The notes under the pieces are model-generated. The model searched no databases. It saw nothing but the letters and a program-made list of their open reading frames with translations, and was not told where the DNA came from. Shown here in pieces: positions 36,230-46,110 of a stretch of 64,000 bases of DNA. The stretch covers positions 238,962 through 302,961 of the forward strand of contig NZ_JACBJG010000007.1 in the NCBI RefSeq assembly GCF_015910535.1, in the 5' to 3' direction. Source of the DNA: Saccharomonospora sp. NB11. Lineage in GTDB: Bacteria; Actinomycetota; Actinomycetes; Mycobacteriales; Pseudonocardiaceae. Numbering within the stretch: the stretch's first letter is position 1; the number at the start of each line of letters is the position of its first letter. The translations under genes and the position numbers were made by a program.

Positions 36230-36949
36230 GTGGAGGACGAGGGTGCGACGTCGGCCCGGACCGGGTTGGTGTTCGGTGCGCACTGGGCTCTGCTCGCGTT
36301 CATCGCCTCGCTCGGCGCCTACTACGCCCTGTCGCTGGTGCTGTCCGGCTTCGCCTTCCACGGCCGGATCGGACTGTCCGACCTCGGTCCGCTGATCCTC
36401 TTGGCCTTCGTGCCCAACCTCCTGCTCGGACTCGGCCCGGTGGTCGCGTCGCGGCGCTGGGGGCGAGGCGTGCGGATCGACTTCGGACTCCGCCCCACCG
36501 GGCGTGACGTCCGCGTCGGTCTGGCGTGCGGAGGCTTCTCGCTGCTCGCCGCGTACGTGCTGAACCTCGTCCTGGTGCAGGTCTACGGCGACCGGTACCT
36601 GTCGGACTCCACCACCGAGGTGCTGCGCAGCATGTCGTCGAGTCTCGGTTGGCTCGTGTTCGCCGCACTCGTCGTGGTGGTCGCCGCGCCACTCACGGAG
36701 GAGTTGCTGTTCCGCGGTGCACTGTGGACTGGACTGGAGCACTACCGAGTGCCGCGGTGGGTGATCCTGGTGTTGACGGCGCTCGTCTTCGCGCAGGTCC
36801 ACGGGGAGCCGGAACGCACGATCGCCCTGTTGGGACAGGGGATCGCCATCGGAGCGGCGAGACTGATCACCGGTCGCGTCAGCGCGAGCGTCGTCGCGCA
36901 CGCGACCAACAACCTGCCACCCGCGTTGTTGCTGTTCGGCGGAGTGTGA
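36230..36949 (+). CDS. CPBP intramembrane metalloprotease
   Basis: A 239-residue integral membrane protein with the CPBP (Rce1-like) motifs: EELLFRG (EExxxR), FAQVHGE (FxxxH) and VVAHATNN (HxxxN), which form the intramembrane catalytic site. About six to eight hydrophobic segments. GGAGG is 4 bases before the GTG start. It is followed after 49 bases by a second CPBP gene on the same strand. Substrates are unknown; bacterial members are linked to bacteriocin immunity and protein processing. Confidence 0.9.
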   Translation: MEDEGATSARTGLVFGAHWALLAFIASLGAYYALSLVLSGFAFHGRIGLSDLGPLILLAFVPNLLLGLGPVVASRRWGRGVRIDFGLRPTGRDVRVGLACGGFSLLAAYVLNLVLVQVYGDRYLSDSTTEVLRSMSSSLGWLVFAALVVVVAAPLTEELLFRGALWTGLEHYRVPRWVILVLTALVFAQVHGEPERTIALLGQGIAIGAARLITGRVSASVVAHATNNLPPALLLFGGV

Positions 36950-36998
36950 TCCCCAGTAGGCTCGGGCTGGAAGATCATCACAACGGCGGAGGAGACGC

Positions 36999-37811
36999 GT
37001 GAGGTCGTCGGACGCGCAGGACCCCGGGAACGAGGTGACCGGCGCCGGTGCGGCCGAGTCGGAGCAGGTCGCGTCGCGTCGCCCGACCGGGTACCACCGT
37101 CCGACCCACCGATGGGGTTTCGGCGCGTTCCTCTTCGTCGAGGGGGTCCTGCTGGCGACCGCCGCGTTCGTCGGGGTCTTCATCGGCGGCGCGACCCCGG
37201 AGACGATCCCCGTGCGGCACGTGTTGATCGGCACGATGACGCCCACCGTGCTCGCGGCCCTGTCCGCGTTGGCCATCACGAAGCTCCGAGGCAACGGCCC
37301 GCTGGCCGACCTGGCTCTGGCCTGGCGCTGGGACGACGTGAAGATCGGTCTGAAGTTCGGCGCGCTCGGGCTCGTGTGCACGGTCGTCGGGGTGTTGATC
37401 TGGACCCAGGTCGTGGGGGAGGACAACGCCACCTCGGCGATCGGGGCGCTCGTGCAGGACAAGCCGATGTCGGTGTCGGCGGCCGTGGCGATGTTCGTCT
37501 ACCTGTGGCTGCTCGGTCCGATCTGCGAGGAGATCATCTATCGCGGCCTGTTGTGGGGCGCGGCGGAGCGATTGGGCTGGGGTAGCGAGCGATGGGGACG
37601 GTTCGCGGCGTTCGTGCTCTCCACGGCCGTGTTCGCGGTGAGCCATCTCGAACCGCTGCGCACCTCCTTGCTGATCGTCATCGCCATTCCGATCGGGCTG
37701 GCCCGGCTCGTCACGGGTCGTCTGTTGGGCAGCATCGTGGCGCATCAGATGAACAACTTCCTGCCCGCGCTCGCGATACTGCTCACGGCTCTCGGCGTCA
37801 TCGCGGCCTGA
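36999..37811 (+). CDS. CPBP intramembrane metalloprotease, second copy
   Basis: A 270-residue CPBP protein with EEIIYRG, FAVSHLE and VAHQMNN motifs. About 40 hydrophilic residues precede the first membrane segment. It differs enough from its neighbour that the two probably have different substrates. GGAGGAG precedes the GTG start. Downstream, an apparently separate promoter drives rpsP. Confidence 0.9.
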   Translation: MRSSDAQDPGNEVTGAGAAESEQVASRRPTGYHRPTHRWGFGAFLFVEGVLLATAAFVGVFIGGATPETIPVRHVLIGTMTPTVLAALSALAITKLRGNGPLADLALAWRWDDVKIGLKFGALGLVCTVVGVLIWTQVVGEDNATSAIGALVQDKPMSVSAAVAMFVYLWLLGPICEEIIYRGLLWGAAERLGWGSERWGRFAAFVLSTAVFAVSHLEPLRTSLLIVIAIPIGLARLVTGRLLGSIVAHQMNNFLPALAILLTALGVIAA

Positions 37812-38013
37812 CGGCGTCCGGTTCGGGGGAGGGCCCTCACGCCCCGGCCCCGACCGAGTTCGTCCGCTCTGGCAAAATGGGGGCTTGCCCGCTCCGGTTC
37901 GGGCCCTCTCACCGTGCCGGGGCGACCACCTACCTGCGGGCACCTGGATCCGGCTCCCCACTCGGATCGTGTCCCGACCCGAGTACGAGAAGACGACAGG
38001 AGTACCCACACCC

Positions 38014-38484
38014 GTGGCTGTCAAGATCAAGCTGCAGCGCCTCGGCAAGATTCGCGCGCCCTACTACCGCATCGTGGTCGCGGACGCCCGCACCCGTCGT
38101 GACGGCAGGGCCATCGAGACCATCGGCAAGTACCACCCGAAGGTGGAGCCGAGCTTCATCGAGGTGGACTCGGAGCGTGCTCAGTACTGGCTGAAGGTCG
38201 GCGCCCAGCCCACGGAGCCGGTGCAGCGCATCCTCGAGATCACCGGTGACTGGCAGAAGTTCAAGGGCCTGCCCGGTGCGGAGGGCTCGCTCCGTCAGCC
38301 GGAGCCCAAGCCCTCGAAGCAGGAGCTGTTCAACGCGGCGCTCGCCGCGGCGAACGAGGAGCCCAGCGTCGAGGCCACCACGCCCAAGAAGAAGGGCGGC
38401 AAGAAGGCGGAGAAGGCCGAGTCGGCCGACGCCGAGAAGTCCGAGTCCGGTGACTCGGCCGAGAAGAAGGCCGACGAGGCGTGA
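38014..38484 (+). CDS. rpsP: 30S ribosomal protein S16
   Basis: A 156-residue S16. The core ([30 protein letters not shown]) occupies the first ~90 residues, and about 65 more residues form a Lys/Glu/Ala tail ([18 protein letters not shown]) typical of actinobacterial S16. The GTG at 38014 starts at the conserved MAVKIKL. It heads the rpsP-KH-rimM-trmD cluster. Confidence 0.96.
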   Translation: MAVKIKLQRLGKIRAPYYRIVVADARTRRDGRAIETIGKYHPKVEPSFIEVDSERAQYWLKVGAQPTEPVQRILEITGDWQKFKGLPGAEGSLRQPEPKPSKQELFNAALAAANEEPSVEATTPKKKGGKKAEKAESADAEKSESGDSAEKKADEA

Positions 38485-38720
38485 GCTTCCTCGCGGATTC
38501 GCTCGAACACCTGGTGCGCGGCATCGTCGACAACCCGGATGACGTGCAGGTCGAGCTGATCACCACCCGTCGGGGCCGGACGCTGGAGGTCCACGTCCAC
38601 CCCGACGACCTGGGCAAGGTGATCGGTCGTGGCGGCCGGACCGCCACTGCGCTGCGCACCGTGATGGGATCCGTCGGTGGTCGCGGCGTCCGCGTGGACG
38701 TCATCGACACCGACCGCTGA
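38481..38720 (+). CDS. khpA: KH-domain RNA-binding protein KhpA
   Basis: A 79-residue protein that is essentially a single type-II KH domain, with the GxxG loop GRGG in [15 protein letters not shown]. KhpA, often with KhpB/Jag, binds RNA and affects cell division in Gram-positive bacteria; it is regularly located between rpsP and rimM. The GTG overlaps the rpsP stop, so translation is coupled. Confidence 0.94.
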   Translation: MSFLADSLEHLVRGIVDNPDDVQVELITTRRGRTLEVHVHPDDLGKVIGRGGRTATALRTVMGSVGGRGVRVDVIDTDR

Positions 38721-38738
38721 CCACGAAAGGCGCCTGGC

Positions 38739-39263
38739 GTGCAGTTCGTGGTGGGCAGAGTCGTCAAACCGCACGGTATTCGCGGCGAACTGACCGTCGA
38801 GGTCAGGACCGATTCGCCCGAGGAGCGTTTCGACCCGGGTGTGGCACTCGTCGGTCGCTCACGCGACGGCAAGACCCGCCCGCTCACCGTGGCAGCCGTC
38901 CGCCCTCACGGCGGGCGGCTGCTCGTGCGGTTCGAGGAGATTCCCGACCGCACCGCAGCCGAGGAGGCCAGGGGGCTGACCCTGCTGGTCGACGTCGACG
39001 AACTGCCGCCGATCGACGACCCGGACGAGTTCTACGACCACCAGCTCGAAGGTCTGCGCGCCGAGTTGGCCGACGGCACGGTCGTCGGCACGGTGCGTGA
39101 GGTGGTGCACTCGCCCGCCGGTGAACTGCTCGCCGTGGACGTGGGCGAGGGGAAGAACCGGCGCGAGGTCCTCGTGCCGTTCGTCACCGCCATCGTGCCC
39201 CGGGTCGACCTCGACGCCGGGCTGATCGTGCTCGAACCGCCGGAAGGCCTGCTCGACGGCTGA
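38739..39263 (+). CDS. rimM: Ribosome maturation factor RimM
   Basis: A 174-residue RimM, which binds S19 and helps 16S rRNA processing in the 30S head. N-terminal [17 protein letters not shown] is the classic start. The C-terminal PRC barrel has [14 protein letters not shown] and [14 protein letters not shown]. The start is GTG. It lies between khpA and trmD as usual. Confidence 0.96.
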   Translation: MQFVVGRVVKPHGIRGELTVEVRTDSPEERFDPGVALVGRSRDGKTRPLTVAAVRPHGGRLLVRFEEIPDRTAAEEARGLTLLVDVDELPPIDDPDEFYDHQLEGLRAELADGTVVGTVREVVHSPAGELLAVDVGEGKNRREVLVPFVTAIVPRVDLDAGLIVLEPPEGLLDG

Positions 39264-39300
39264 TGTCGACCCACACCGCCGACGAGACGAGAAGGAACCC

Positions 39301-40080
39301 GTGAGCGAGTCGAGCTCTTCGCAACCGCCACTGCGCATCGACGTCGTCACGATCTTCCCCGAGTACCTCGAACCCCTGCGTGCCGCGTTGCTCGGCAGGG
39401 CCATCGAGCGGGGTCTGCTGGAGATCGGCGTCCACGACCTGCGCAACTGGACCTACGACGTCCACCGCGCGGTCGACGACGCCCCCTACGGGGGCGGTCC
39501 CGGCATGGTGATGAAACCCCAGGTGTGGGGAGAGGCACTCGACGAGGTGTGTGGCGAGCAGACCCGACTCGTCGTTCCCACGCCCGCGGGCCGGCCGTTC
39601 ACGCAGGAACTGGCGCGTGAGTACTCCGAGGAGCACCACCTCGTGTTCGCGTGCGGCCGTTACGAGGGGATCGACCAACGCGTGCTCGACGACGCCGCGC
39701 GGCGAATGCCGGTGGACGAGGTGTCCCTGGGCGACTTCGTGCTGGTCGGTGGCGAGGTTGCCGTGCTCGCGATGGTGGAGGCGATCGCCCGTCTCCGCCC
39801 GGGAGTGCTGGGCAATCCGGTGTCGGCCGAGCAGGACTCCTTCTCCGACGGTCTCCTGGAGGGACCGAGCTACACGCGGCCCGAGGTGTGGCGCGACCTC
39901 GCCGTGCCGCCGGTGCTGCGGTCCGGCAACCACGCGCTGATCGACCGGTGGCGCCGCGACCAGTCGTTGGAACGCACCTTCCACCGCCGCCCCGACCTGC
40001 TGGAACGGCTGCCAGAGGGTAGTCTCGATGCGCACGACCGCGAGGTGCTCGATCGGCTCCGCCGGGAGGCCGGTGAGTAG
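39301..40080 (+). CDS. trmD: tRNA (guanine-N1)-methyltransferase TrmD
   Basis: A 259-residue SPOUT enzyme that forms m1G37 in tRNAs and prevents +1 frameshifting. Key blocks: [46 protein letters not shown] and the knot-side [17 protein letters not shown] start 37 bases after rimM. Length is normal. Confidence 0.97.
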   Translation: MSESSSSQPPLRIDVVTIFPEYLEPLRAALLGRAIERGLLEIGVHDLRNWTYDVHRAVDDAPYGGGPGMVMKPQVWGEALDEVCGEQTRLVVPTPAGRPFTQELAREYSEEHHLVFACGRYEGIDQRVLDDAARRMPVDEVSLGDFVLVGGEVAVLAMVEAIARLRPGVLGNPVSAEQDSFSDGLLEGPSYTRPEVWRDLAVPPVLRSGNHALIDRWRRDQSLERTFHRRPDLLERLPEGSLDAHDREVLDRLRREAGE

Positions 40081-40233
40081 CGCTCTCGCACGTCTGCAAT
40101 ACTTGCGAGGTTGGCGCGACCGGTTCACGCGCCGAAAGTTCCTGGGCCGCCCGCTACCGGATCACTGGTCGGCTGGCTCGCGCCCGGATCTTGTCAAGCC
40201 ACACATGCCACACAAGGACGAGGACGGACACCG

Positions 40234-40593
40234 ATGAACACCCTGGACGCGTTGGACGCTCAGTCGCTGCGTTCTGACATCCCCTACTTCCGCCCGGGCG
40301 ACACGCTGAAGGTTCACGTCCGCGTCATCGAGGGCAACCGCGAGCGCAACCAGGTGTTCGAGGGCGTGGTCATCCGCCGTCAGGGCGGTGGCATCCGCGA
40401 GACCTTCACCGTGCGCAAGGTCTCCTTCGGCGTCGGTGTCGAGCGCACCTTCCCCGTGCACTCGCCGAACATCGCGAAGATCGAGGTCGCCCGCCGCGGT
40501 GACGTGCGTCGCGCCAAGCTCTACTACCTGCGTGACCTGCGCGGCAAGGCCGCGAAGATCAAGGAGCGTCGGGAAACCCCCTCTGCTTCCTGA
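40234..40593 (+). CDS. rplS: 50S ribosomal protein L19
   Basis: A 119-residue L19. Conserved blocks [29 protein letters not shown] and [13 protein letters not shown] are present, followed by [19 protein letters not shown]. The ATG at 40234 gives the expected length; the frame upstream is open but unconserved. AAGGACGAGG is upstream as a ribosome-binding site. It ends the rpsP-trmD-rplS series. Confidence 0.96.
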   Translation: MNTLDALDAQSLRSDIPYFRPGDTLKVHVRVIEGNRERNQVFEGVVIRRQGGGIRETFTVRKVSFGVGVERTFPVHSPNIAKIEVARRGDVRRAKLYYLRDLRGKAAKIKERRETPSAS

Positions 40594-40617
40594 GTAGTCG
40601 GCCGACTACCGTAGTCT
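40587..40617 (+). promoter_or_regulatory. Palindrome overlapping a candidate leaderless lepB promoter
   Basis: GTAGTCGGCCGACTAC (40594-40609) is a perfect 16-base palindrome between rplS and lepB, followed by a third GTAGTC half-site (40611-40616). TAGTCT (40612-40617) is a possible -10 box 7 bases before the lepB GTG at 40624, and TTCCTG (40587-40592) a weak -35. A dimeric regulator could bind here. Confidence 0.4.
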
Positions 40618-40623
40618 GACGAC

Positions 40624-41616
40624 GTGGTGGAGTCAGTGCCCTCGAACGCTGCGGAAGACGAGCCGAATCGTCCTGAGGACGGGAAGGACCCGGAGGCGCC
40701 CTCGCCTGCCGCCTCCCCGGACTCCGAATCGGACGGTCGGCCGTCTCCCGACGGCGACGGCACGGCTCGCCCGGCGTCGGCCAAACAGAAGAAGCAGCGT
40801 TCCTTCTGGAAAGAGCTGCCCATCCTGATCGTCGTCGCGCTGGTGCTGGCGTTTTTGATCCAGCAGTTCGTCGCGCGGGTGTACATGATCCCGTCGGGCT
40901 CGATGGAGCAGACGCTGCACGGCTGCCCCGGGTGCACGCCGGACCGCATCCTGGTGGACAAGGTCACCTACCGGTTCTCCGATCCCGAGCCGGGTGACGT
41001 GGTCGTCTTCCGCGGCCCGGAGGCCTGGGTGGAGGACGACCCGCCGAGCGAGTCGTCCAGCAACCCGATCGCCGGGTTCTTCCAGAACGTCGGTTCCGCG
41101 TTCGGTCTCGCCCCGCCTGACGAGCGGGACTTCGTCAAGCGCATCATCGCGACCGGCGGTCAGACCGTCGAGTGCTGCGACGACGAGAACCGCGTGGTGG
41201 TCGACGGCAAGCCGCTGGACGAGCCGTACATCTACTGGCAGGGCGGCGAGGAGAAGCAGCGCGAGTTCGGCCCGGTGACGGTGCCGGACGACGCGGTGTG
41301 GGTGATGGGCGACAACCGCAACAACTCGTCCGACTCGCGGTACCAGGGTGGCGGCGGCGAGCGTGGCGCCGTTCCCGTGGACAACATCATCGGCAAGGCA
41401 CGGCTGATCGTGCTGCCGCCTTCCCGCTGGGACGTGGTGAGCGACCACAATCCTCAGGCTTCCGCCGACGCGTCCGCCATGAGCGCACCCGCGTGGCAGG
41501 CGGGGCTGCCCCTCGCAGCCGGTGCGCTGGCGGCGTGGCCCACACTGTTCGTGAGCCGTAAAGCCGGCGCGGGCGTGCGTCGGCTGGTGACGAGGCGCTT
41601 CAGACGGGAGCGATAG
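40624..41616 (+). CDS. lepB: Signal peptidase I
   Basis: A 330-residue type I signal peptidase. About 60 acidic, Pro-rich residues precede the anchor ([17 protein letters not shown]). The catalytic Ser93 is in MIPSGSM and the general-base Lys172 in [18 protein letters not shown] is the conserved last block. HGCPGC and ECCDDEN carry extra cysteines that recur in actinobacterial LepB. A second hydrophobic segment sits near the C-terminus (~289-306). It removes signal peptides from exported proteins at the membrane. Confidence 0.96.
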   Translation: MVESVPSNAAEDEPNRPEDGKDPEAPSPAASPDSESDGRPSPDGDGTARPASAKQKKQRSFWKELPILIVVALVLAFLIQQFVARVYMIPSGSMEQTLHGCPGCTPDRILVDKVTYRFSDPEPGDVVVFRGPEAWVEDDPPSESSSNPIAGFFQNVGSAFGLAPPDERDFVKRIIATGGQTVECCDDENRVVVDGKPLDEPYIYWQGGEEKQREFGPVTVPDDAVWVMGDNRNNSSDSRYQGGGGERGAVPVDNIIGKARLIVLPPSRWDVVSDHNPQASADASAMSAPAWQAGLPLAAGALAAWPTLFVSRKAGAGVRRLVTRRFRRER

Positions 41617-41620
41617 CGCA

Positions 41621-42463
41621 GTGAGCGCCAACAGCGTGAGCGTGCTCCGGCCGCCTCGCGCCGTCATCCGTGGCGACACGGCGTGGGCGCTGCAGTCCGC
41701 TCTGGATCGGCGGGGGCTGGGCCCGGTGGCCGGCGTGGACGAGGCCGGTCGCGGTGCCTGTGCCGGCCCGCTGGTGGTGGCCGCCTGCGTCCTGCGCCCC
41801 GGTGACGGCTCCCGGCTCTCCGAGCTCACCGACTCGAAGCTCCTCACCCCGCTCGCCCGCGACCGGGTGTACGAGCGGATCGTCCGGCGGGCGCTGGACT
41901 ACTCGATCGTCGTCGTCCCACCCGCCGAGGTGGACGCTCACGGCATCCACGTCACGAACATCGAGGCGATGCGTCGGGCCGTGGCAGGGCTCTCGTCGAG
42001 GCCCGGGTACGTGCTGATCGACGGCTTTCGGGTACCGGGGCTCCCGGCGCCGAGCGTTCCCGTCGTGAAGGGTGACCGTGCGGTGGCGTGCGTGGCGGCG
42101 GCCTCGGTGCTGGCCAAAGTGACGAGGGACCGCATCATGGCGGGCCTGCACGCCGAATACCCGATGTACGGCTTCGACGTCCACAAGGGGTACACGACGG
42201 CCGAGCACGGTGCCGCGCTGGCCGAACACGGTCCGTGTGAGGTACACCGCTGGTCCTACACGAATGTGGCGTTCGCCGGGGCCGCGCACGGGATGCGGCC
42301 CCCTCGACGGGTGTTGCTGAGTGTCGCCGCGTTGCAGGCGGGCGTGGTGACTGGTACGCATGCCGTCGCGGCGGCGGGTGCCGACATGCCGGTGGTGAGC
42401 GAGAATGGAGCTTCTGCCGACGACGGGTTGCAAGGCGCGCGAGGAGGGGCTCGGGTTTCATGA
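41621..42463 (+). CDS. rnhB: Ribonuclease HII
   Basis: A 280-residue RNase HII that cuts RNA of RNA-DNA hybrids, including single misincorporated ribonucleotides. Catalytic acids are in [14 protein letters not shown] and [18 protein letters not shown] and [13 protein letters not shown] are conserved. The C-terminus is extended by about 40 unconserved residues. The GTG starts 4 bases after lepB. It precedes the DUF2469 gene, overlapping it (ATGA). Confidence 0.95.
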   Translation: MSANSVSVLRPPRAVIRGDTAWALQSALDRRGLGPVAGVDEAGRGACAGPLVVAACVLRPGDGSRLSELTDSKLLTPLARDRVYERIVRRALDYSIVVVPPAEVDAHGIHVTNIEAMRRAVAGLSSRPGYVLIDGFRVPGLPAPSVPVVKGDRAVACVAAASVLAKVTRDRIMAGLHAEYPMYGFDVHKGYTTAEHGAALAEHGPCEVHRWSYTNVAFAGAAHGMRPPRRVLLSVAALQAGVVTGTHAVAAAGADMPVVSENGASADDGLQGARGGARVS

Positions 42464-42783
42464 GCGCAGAGGATCTCGAGAAATACGAGACCGAGATGGA
42501 GCTGTCGCTGTACCGGGAGTACCGCGACATCGTCGGCCAGTTCTCGTACGTGGTGGAGACGGAGCGGCGGTTCTACCTGGCCAACGCCGTGGACGTACAG
42601 GTACGTGACGGTGGTGGCGACGTCTACTTCGAGGTCAGGATGTCCGACGCCTGGGTGTGGGACATGTACCGTCCGGCGCGGTTCGTGAAGAACGTCCGGG
42701 TGATCACGTTCAAGGACGTGAACGTGGAGGAACTCGACAAGCCTGAGCTGCGACTTCCCGAGGACGGACCGTTCGGCGCTTGA
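42460..42783 (+). CDS. DUF2469 family protein
   Basis: A 107-residue acidic protein conserved in actinobacteria (Rv2901c family). The sequence [35 protein letters not shown] and [25 protein letters not shown] is the family pattern. No function is established. It overlaps rnhB by ATGA and is the last gene of that transcript. Confidence 0.92.
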   Translation: MSAEDLEKYETEMELSLYREYRDIVGQFSYVVETERRFYLANAVDVQVRDGGGDVYFEVRMSDAWVWDMYRPARFVKNVRVITFKDVNVEELDKPELRLPEDGPFGA

Positions 42784-42836
42784 CGGCGGGAGACCCCTAG
42801 CGTGGCGAGGCGTCAGTCCGCTGCCACGCTACGGAG

Positions 42837-42863
42837 TTGTCCACAGGGACGGCCTTGTCCACA
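42837..42863 (+). promoter_or_regulatory. Two DnaA-box-like nonamers upstream of yraN
   Basis: TTGTCCACA occurs at 42837-42845 and 42855-42863 in direct orientation, 18 bases apart; both are followed by GG. This is the consensus DnaA box of high-GC actinobacteria. They lie in the DUF2469-yraN gap, before genes for DNA uptake and processing. Confidence 0.45.
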
Positions 42864-42940
42864 GGCTCCGAGTCGGGAGCTGGTCGGCCCGAGGGTCGCG
42901 CTGGCAGCGTGAGTGCTGTCAGTGACAGCGACCTTCGGGG

Positions 42941-43369
42941 GTGACGAGGGTGGACGCAGGGCGTCTGGGGGTGTGCGCAGGCGGGGCTCCGGCGGCGACC
43001 GTGCCACACGGTGCAGGGGGACGTCTCGCGCTCGGTCGGCGTGGAGAGGATCTCGCCGTCGAGCATCTGCGGCGACAGGGGCTCGTGGTGCTCGAACGCA
43101 ACTGGCGCTGCCGCGAGGGGGAGCTCGACGTCGTCGCCACCGACGGCCGGACTCTGGTCGTGTGCGAGGTCAAGACGCGGTCGGGGCGCCGTTACGGCAG
43201 TCCTGAGGAGTCCGTCACCGAGGAGAAGCGTCGGCGCATCCGCGGGCTGGCGTTGCGGTGGCTGGCCGCGCGGAGGGTGTCCTGGTGTCCGCTGCGGTTC
43301 GACGTCGTCGCCGTCGAGTGGCCGCGGCAGGGAACGCCCGCTGTGCGTCACCTGGTGGGGGCGTTCTAG
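42941..43369 (+). CDS. yraN: YraN/UPF0102 nuclease-fold protein
   Basis: A 142-residue protein. The UPF0102 core starts at LALGRRGEDLAVEHL and includes ERNWRCREGELDVVATDG and VVCEVKTRSG, the restriction-endonuclease-like D...ExK motif. About 28 weakly conserved residues precede it, so the start (GTG 42941) is provisional. It is the first of a yraN-comM-dprA group that in other bacteria supports DNA uptake; comM follows immediately. Confidence 0.9.
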   Translation: MTRVDAGRLGVCAGGAPAATVPHGAGGRLALGRRGEDLAVEHLRRQGLVVLERNWRCREGELDVVATDGRTLVVCEVKTRSGRRYGSPEESVTEEKRRRIRGLALRWLAARRVSWCPLRFDVVAVEWPRQGTPAVRHLVGAF

Positions 43370-44881
43370 ATGCCTCTCGCGCGTAGTTGGTCCATCGCGC
43401 TGCTCGGCCTCGAGGGACGATCGGTGGAGATCGAGGCCGACATCGGCGCCGGAATGCCCGGTACGAAGCTCGTCGGTCTTCCCGATCCGGGTCTGCGTGA
43501 AGCGAAGGACCGTGTGCGAGCTGCCGTCCGGAACAGTCGGTGTGCCTGGCCCGACACCAACGTCACGTTAGGACTGTCACCGGCGAGTCTCCCCAAAGTC
43601 GGTTCGTCGTACGACCTGGGCATCGCCGTCGCGGTGCTCGCCGCGTCCGGTGTCGTCCCGGCGGGGGAACTCCCCGGCACGGTCCTGCTCGGAGAGTTGG
43701 CTTTGGACGGTCGCTTGCGGCCGATTCCGGGGGTGTTGCCCGCGCTGCTGGCGGCGCGGAGGCTCGGACACCGGCGTGCCGTCGTTCCGACGGAGTGTCT
43801 TGCCGAGGCCGCACTCGTCGACGGGATCGCGGTGCTCGGTGCTGCTGTCCTGTCCGACGTCCTCGGGTGGTTGCGCGGAGAGTCCGAGCTGGTTCGGCCG
43901 GAGGCCGTCGAGGTGGGGGACTCCCAACACGTGCCCGACCTCGTCGACGTGGTCGGACAGCCGGAGGCACGCTGGGCCCTGGAAGTGGCTGCCGCCGGTG
44001 GCCACCATCTGCTGCTGACGGGTCCGCCAGGCATCGGCAAGACGATGCTCGCGACCCGGCTGCCCGGCCTGTTGCCTCCGCTCTCGCGGTCCGAGGCGCT
44101 GGAAGTGGCCGCGGTTCGGTCGGTCGACGGGTCGTTGAGCAGATCGGCTCCGCTCGACCTCGTGCCGCCGTTCGTGGCGCCTCACCACTCGATCTCGGCC
44201 GCGGCGCTCGTGGGAGGTGGCGCGGGGCTGGCCGCCCCCGGGGCCGTCAGCAAGGCCCATCGGGGTGTGTTGTTCCTCGACGAGGCACCCGAGTTCGGGC
44301 CGGAGCGGCTGGAGGCGCTGCGCACCGTGCTGGAGGAGGGCGAGATTCGGATCGCCCGTGCGAAAGGAGTCGTGCGCTACCCGGCGTCCTTCCAGCTCGT
44401 GATGGCCGGCAACCCGTGTCCGTGCGCGCCACCCCGAGAGACCGACTGCACGTGTTCGCCCTCCGCGCGACGACGTTATGCGGCGCGGCTGTCGGGACCG
44501 CTGCTCGACCGAGTCGACCTGCGCGTACGCCTGCGTCCGGTCACGGCCATGCGGGCGCACGCGGATCGCGACCGCGAGTCCACGGAGGTCGTTCGTCGGC
44601 GTGTCGTGGCGGCTCGGTCCCGTGCTGTCGAGCGCTGGTCCGAGCACGGCTGGAGCACCAACGCGGTCGTACCCGGCCCAGTGCTGTGGCGGGAGTTCGC
44701 GCTGCCGCGCCAGGTCACGGACCTGGTCGAACGCAGCCTGCGGCGTGGGGCGATCACGGCTCGCGGGGCGGATCGGTGTCTCCGGGTCGCGTGGACGCTG
44801 GCCGACCTCGACGGGGCGGAACATCCGGACGGTGATCACGTGGCGTCGGCGCTCGGCTTTCGGGAGAGGAGCGCGGCATGA
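43370..44881 (+). CDS. comM: YifB/ComM-type Mg-chelatase-like AAA ATPase
   Basis: A 503-residue protein with an N-terminal Lon-protease-like fold domain (SIALLGLEGRSVEIEADIG; LGELALDGRLRPIPGV) and an AAA+ domain with Walker A GPPGIGKTM, Walker B LFLDEAPEF and the chelatase-type insertion. The zinc-type Cys cluster NPCPCAPPRETDCTC is present. ComM is a branch-migration helicase in natural transformation of Vibrio; the role here is by analogy. It overlaps dprA by ATGA. Confidence 0.93.
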   Translation: MPLARSWSIALLGLEGRSVEIEADIGAGMPGTKLVGLPDPGLREAKDRVRAAVRNSRCAWPDTNVTLGLSPASLPKVGSSYDLGIAVAVLAASGVVPAGELPGTVLLGELALDGRLRPIPGVLPALLAARRLGHRRAVVPTECLAEAALVDGIAVLGAAVLSDVLGWLRGESELVRPEAVEVGDSQHVPDLVDVVGQPEARWALEVAAAGGHHLLLTGPPGIGKTMLATRLPGLLPPLSRSEALEVAAVRSVDGSLSRSAPLDLVPPFVAPHHSISAAALVGGGAGLAAPGAVSKAHRGVLFLDEAPEFGPERLEALRTVLEEGEIRIARAKGVVRYPASFQLVMAGNPCPCAPPRETDCTCSPSARRRYAARLSGPLLDRVDLRVRLRPVTAMRAHADRDRESTEVVRRRVVAARSRAVERWSEHGWSTNAVVPGPVLWREFALPRQVTDLVERSLRRGAITARGADRCLRVAWTLADLDGAEHPDGDHVASALGFRERSAA

Positions 44882-46029
44882 GTGACGACACCGTCCGGCT
44901 GGCGCGGGCGTATCTGCTTCGGGTCGCCGAGCCGCCCGCTCCGGCGCTGTGGGGATTCGTGGCCGAGCACGGTCCGGTCGAGGCGGCTCGACGGGTCCGA
45001 GCGGGCGAGGTACCCGACCGCGTGGCGACGGAGACGTCCGCGCGTCGGCATGTCGACGTCGCCGAACGTGATCTCGAGGAGGGTGGGGCGCAGGGGGCTC
45101 GGCTGGTGATTCCGGAGGACGACGAGTGGCCGGCGTGGCCGTTGCTCTCGCTGGAGGTCGCCATGGGGCGTGGAGTCGACGGCGTGGCGCCTCCGTTGGC
45201 GCTGTGGATGCGAGGAGAAGTACCGCTCGACGATGTGCTCGCGTTTGCCGTGGCCGTGGTGGGTGCGCGCGCGGCGACCGACTACGGCGAGACGACGGCG
45301 GCCGAGTTCGCCTACGAGCTGAGCCAGGCCGACACGACCGTCGTGTCGGGTGCCGCCTACGGCATCGACGGCGCAGCACATCGAGGAGTGCTTGCCGCCG
45401 GGGGAGTGACGGTCGCGGTGCTGGGGTGTGGGCTCGACGTCGGATACCCCGCCGGACACGTGGGGCTGCTCAACAGGGTCACCCAGCGTCGTGGTGCGGT
45501 CGTCTCCGAGTATCCGCCCGGAACACAACCGGCGCGGCATCGCTTCCTGGTGCGCAACCGGCTGATCGCCGCGTTGACCGCGGGCACAGTCGTGGTCGAG
45601 GCGGGACGGCGAAGCGGAGCGCGCAACACCGCCACCACGGCCGGGGTCCTGGGCAAAGTCGTCATGGCGGTGCCGGGGCCGATCACCTCGGCGATGTCGG
45701 TGGGATGTCACCACCTGTTGCGTGAGGGGCAGGCCACGTTGGTCTCCTCCGCCTCGGACGTCCTCGAGACCGTGGGCCGATTCGGGACCGGTGTCGCCCC
45801 TCCATCGACAGCACCGCGGCGGCGCACCGACGGGTTGGACGCGGACGCGCTACGGGTGTTCGAGACGTTGCCGTCCCGTGGTGGACGGTCGCCGGAGAGC
45901 ATCGCGACCGAGGCCGGAGTCGACCTGTCCCGGGTTCGCGCGATCCTGCCCGTGCTGGAACTCGAGGGGTTGGCCGAGCAGTGCGACGCGGGGTGGCGGG
46001 AGCGGCGACGCCAGGCTCGCGGAGGGTGA
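44878..46029 (+). CDS. dprA: DNA-processing protein DprA
   Basis: A 383-residue DprA/Smf. The Rossmann-like core reads VVSGAAYGIDGAAHRGVLAAG, VAVLGCGLDVGYP, VVSEYPPGTQPARHRF and NRLIAAL; a winged helix occupies the last ~80 residues (RVFETLPSRGGRSPESIATEAG). DprA loads RecA on incoming single-stranded DNA. The N-terminal SAM-like part is shorter than in some homologues. No comE or comF genes are in this window. Confidence 0.95.
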   Translation: MSDDTVRLARAYLLRVAEPPAPALWGFVAEHGPVEAARRVRAGEVPDRVATETSARRHVDVAERDLEEGGAQGARLVIPEDDEWPAWPLLSLEVAMGRGVDGVAPPLALWMRGEVPLDDVLAFAVAVVGARAATDYGETTAAEFAYELSQADTTVVSGAAYGIDGAAHRGVLAAGGVTVAVLGCGLDVGYPAGHVGLLNRVTQRRGAVVSEYPPGTQPARHRFLVRNRLIAALTAGTVVVEAGRRSGARNTATTAGVLGKVVMAVPGPITSAMSVGCHHLLREGQATLVSSASDVLETVGRFGTGVAPPSTAPRRRTDGLDADALRVFETLPSRGGRSPESIATEAGVDLSRVRAILPVLELEGLAEQCDAGWRERRRQARGG

Positions 46030-46110
46030 TCGAGGGATGACGATCACGTTCCGCGCGCTTCGCCGTGGCGGTGCTTGACTGAGAGGCGGCGTGCAGCGCA
46101 GCGTCAACAC

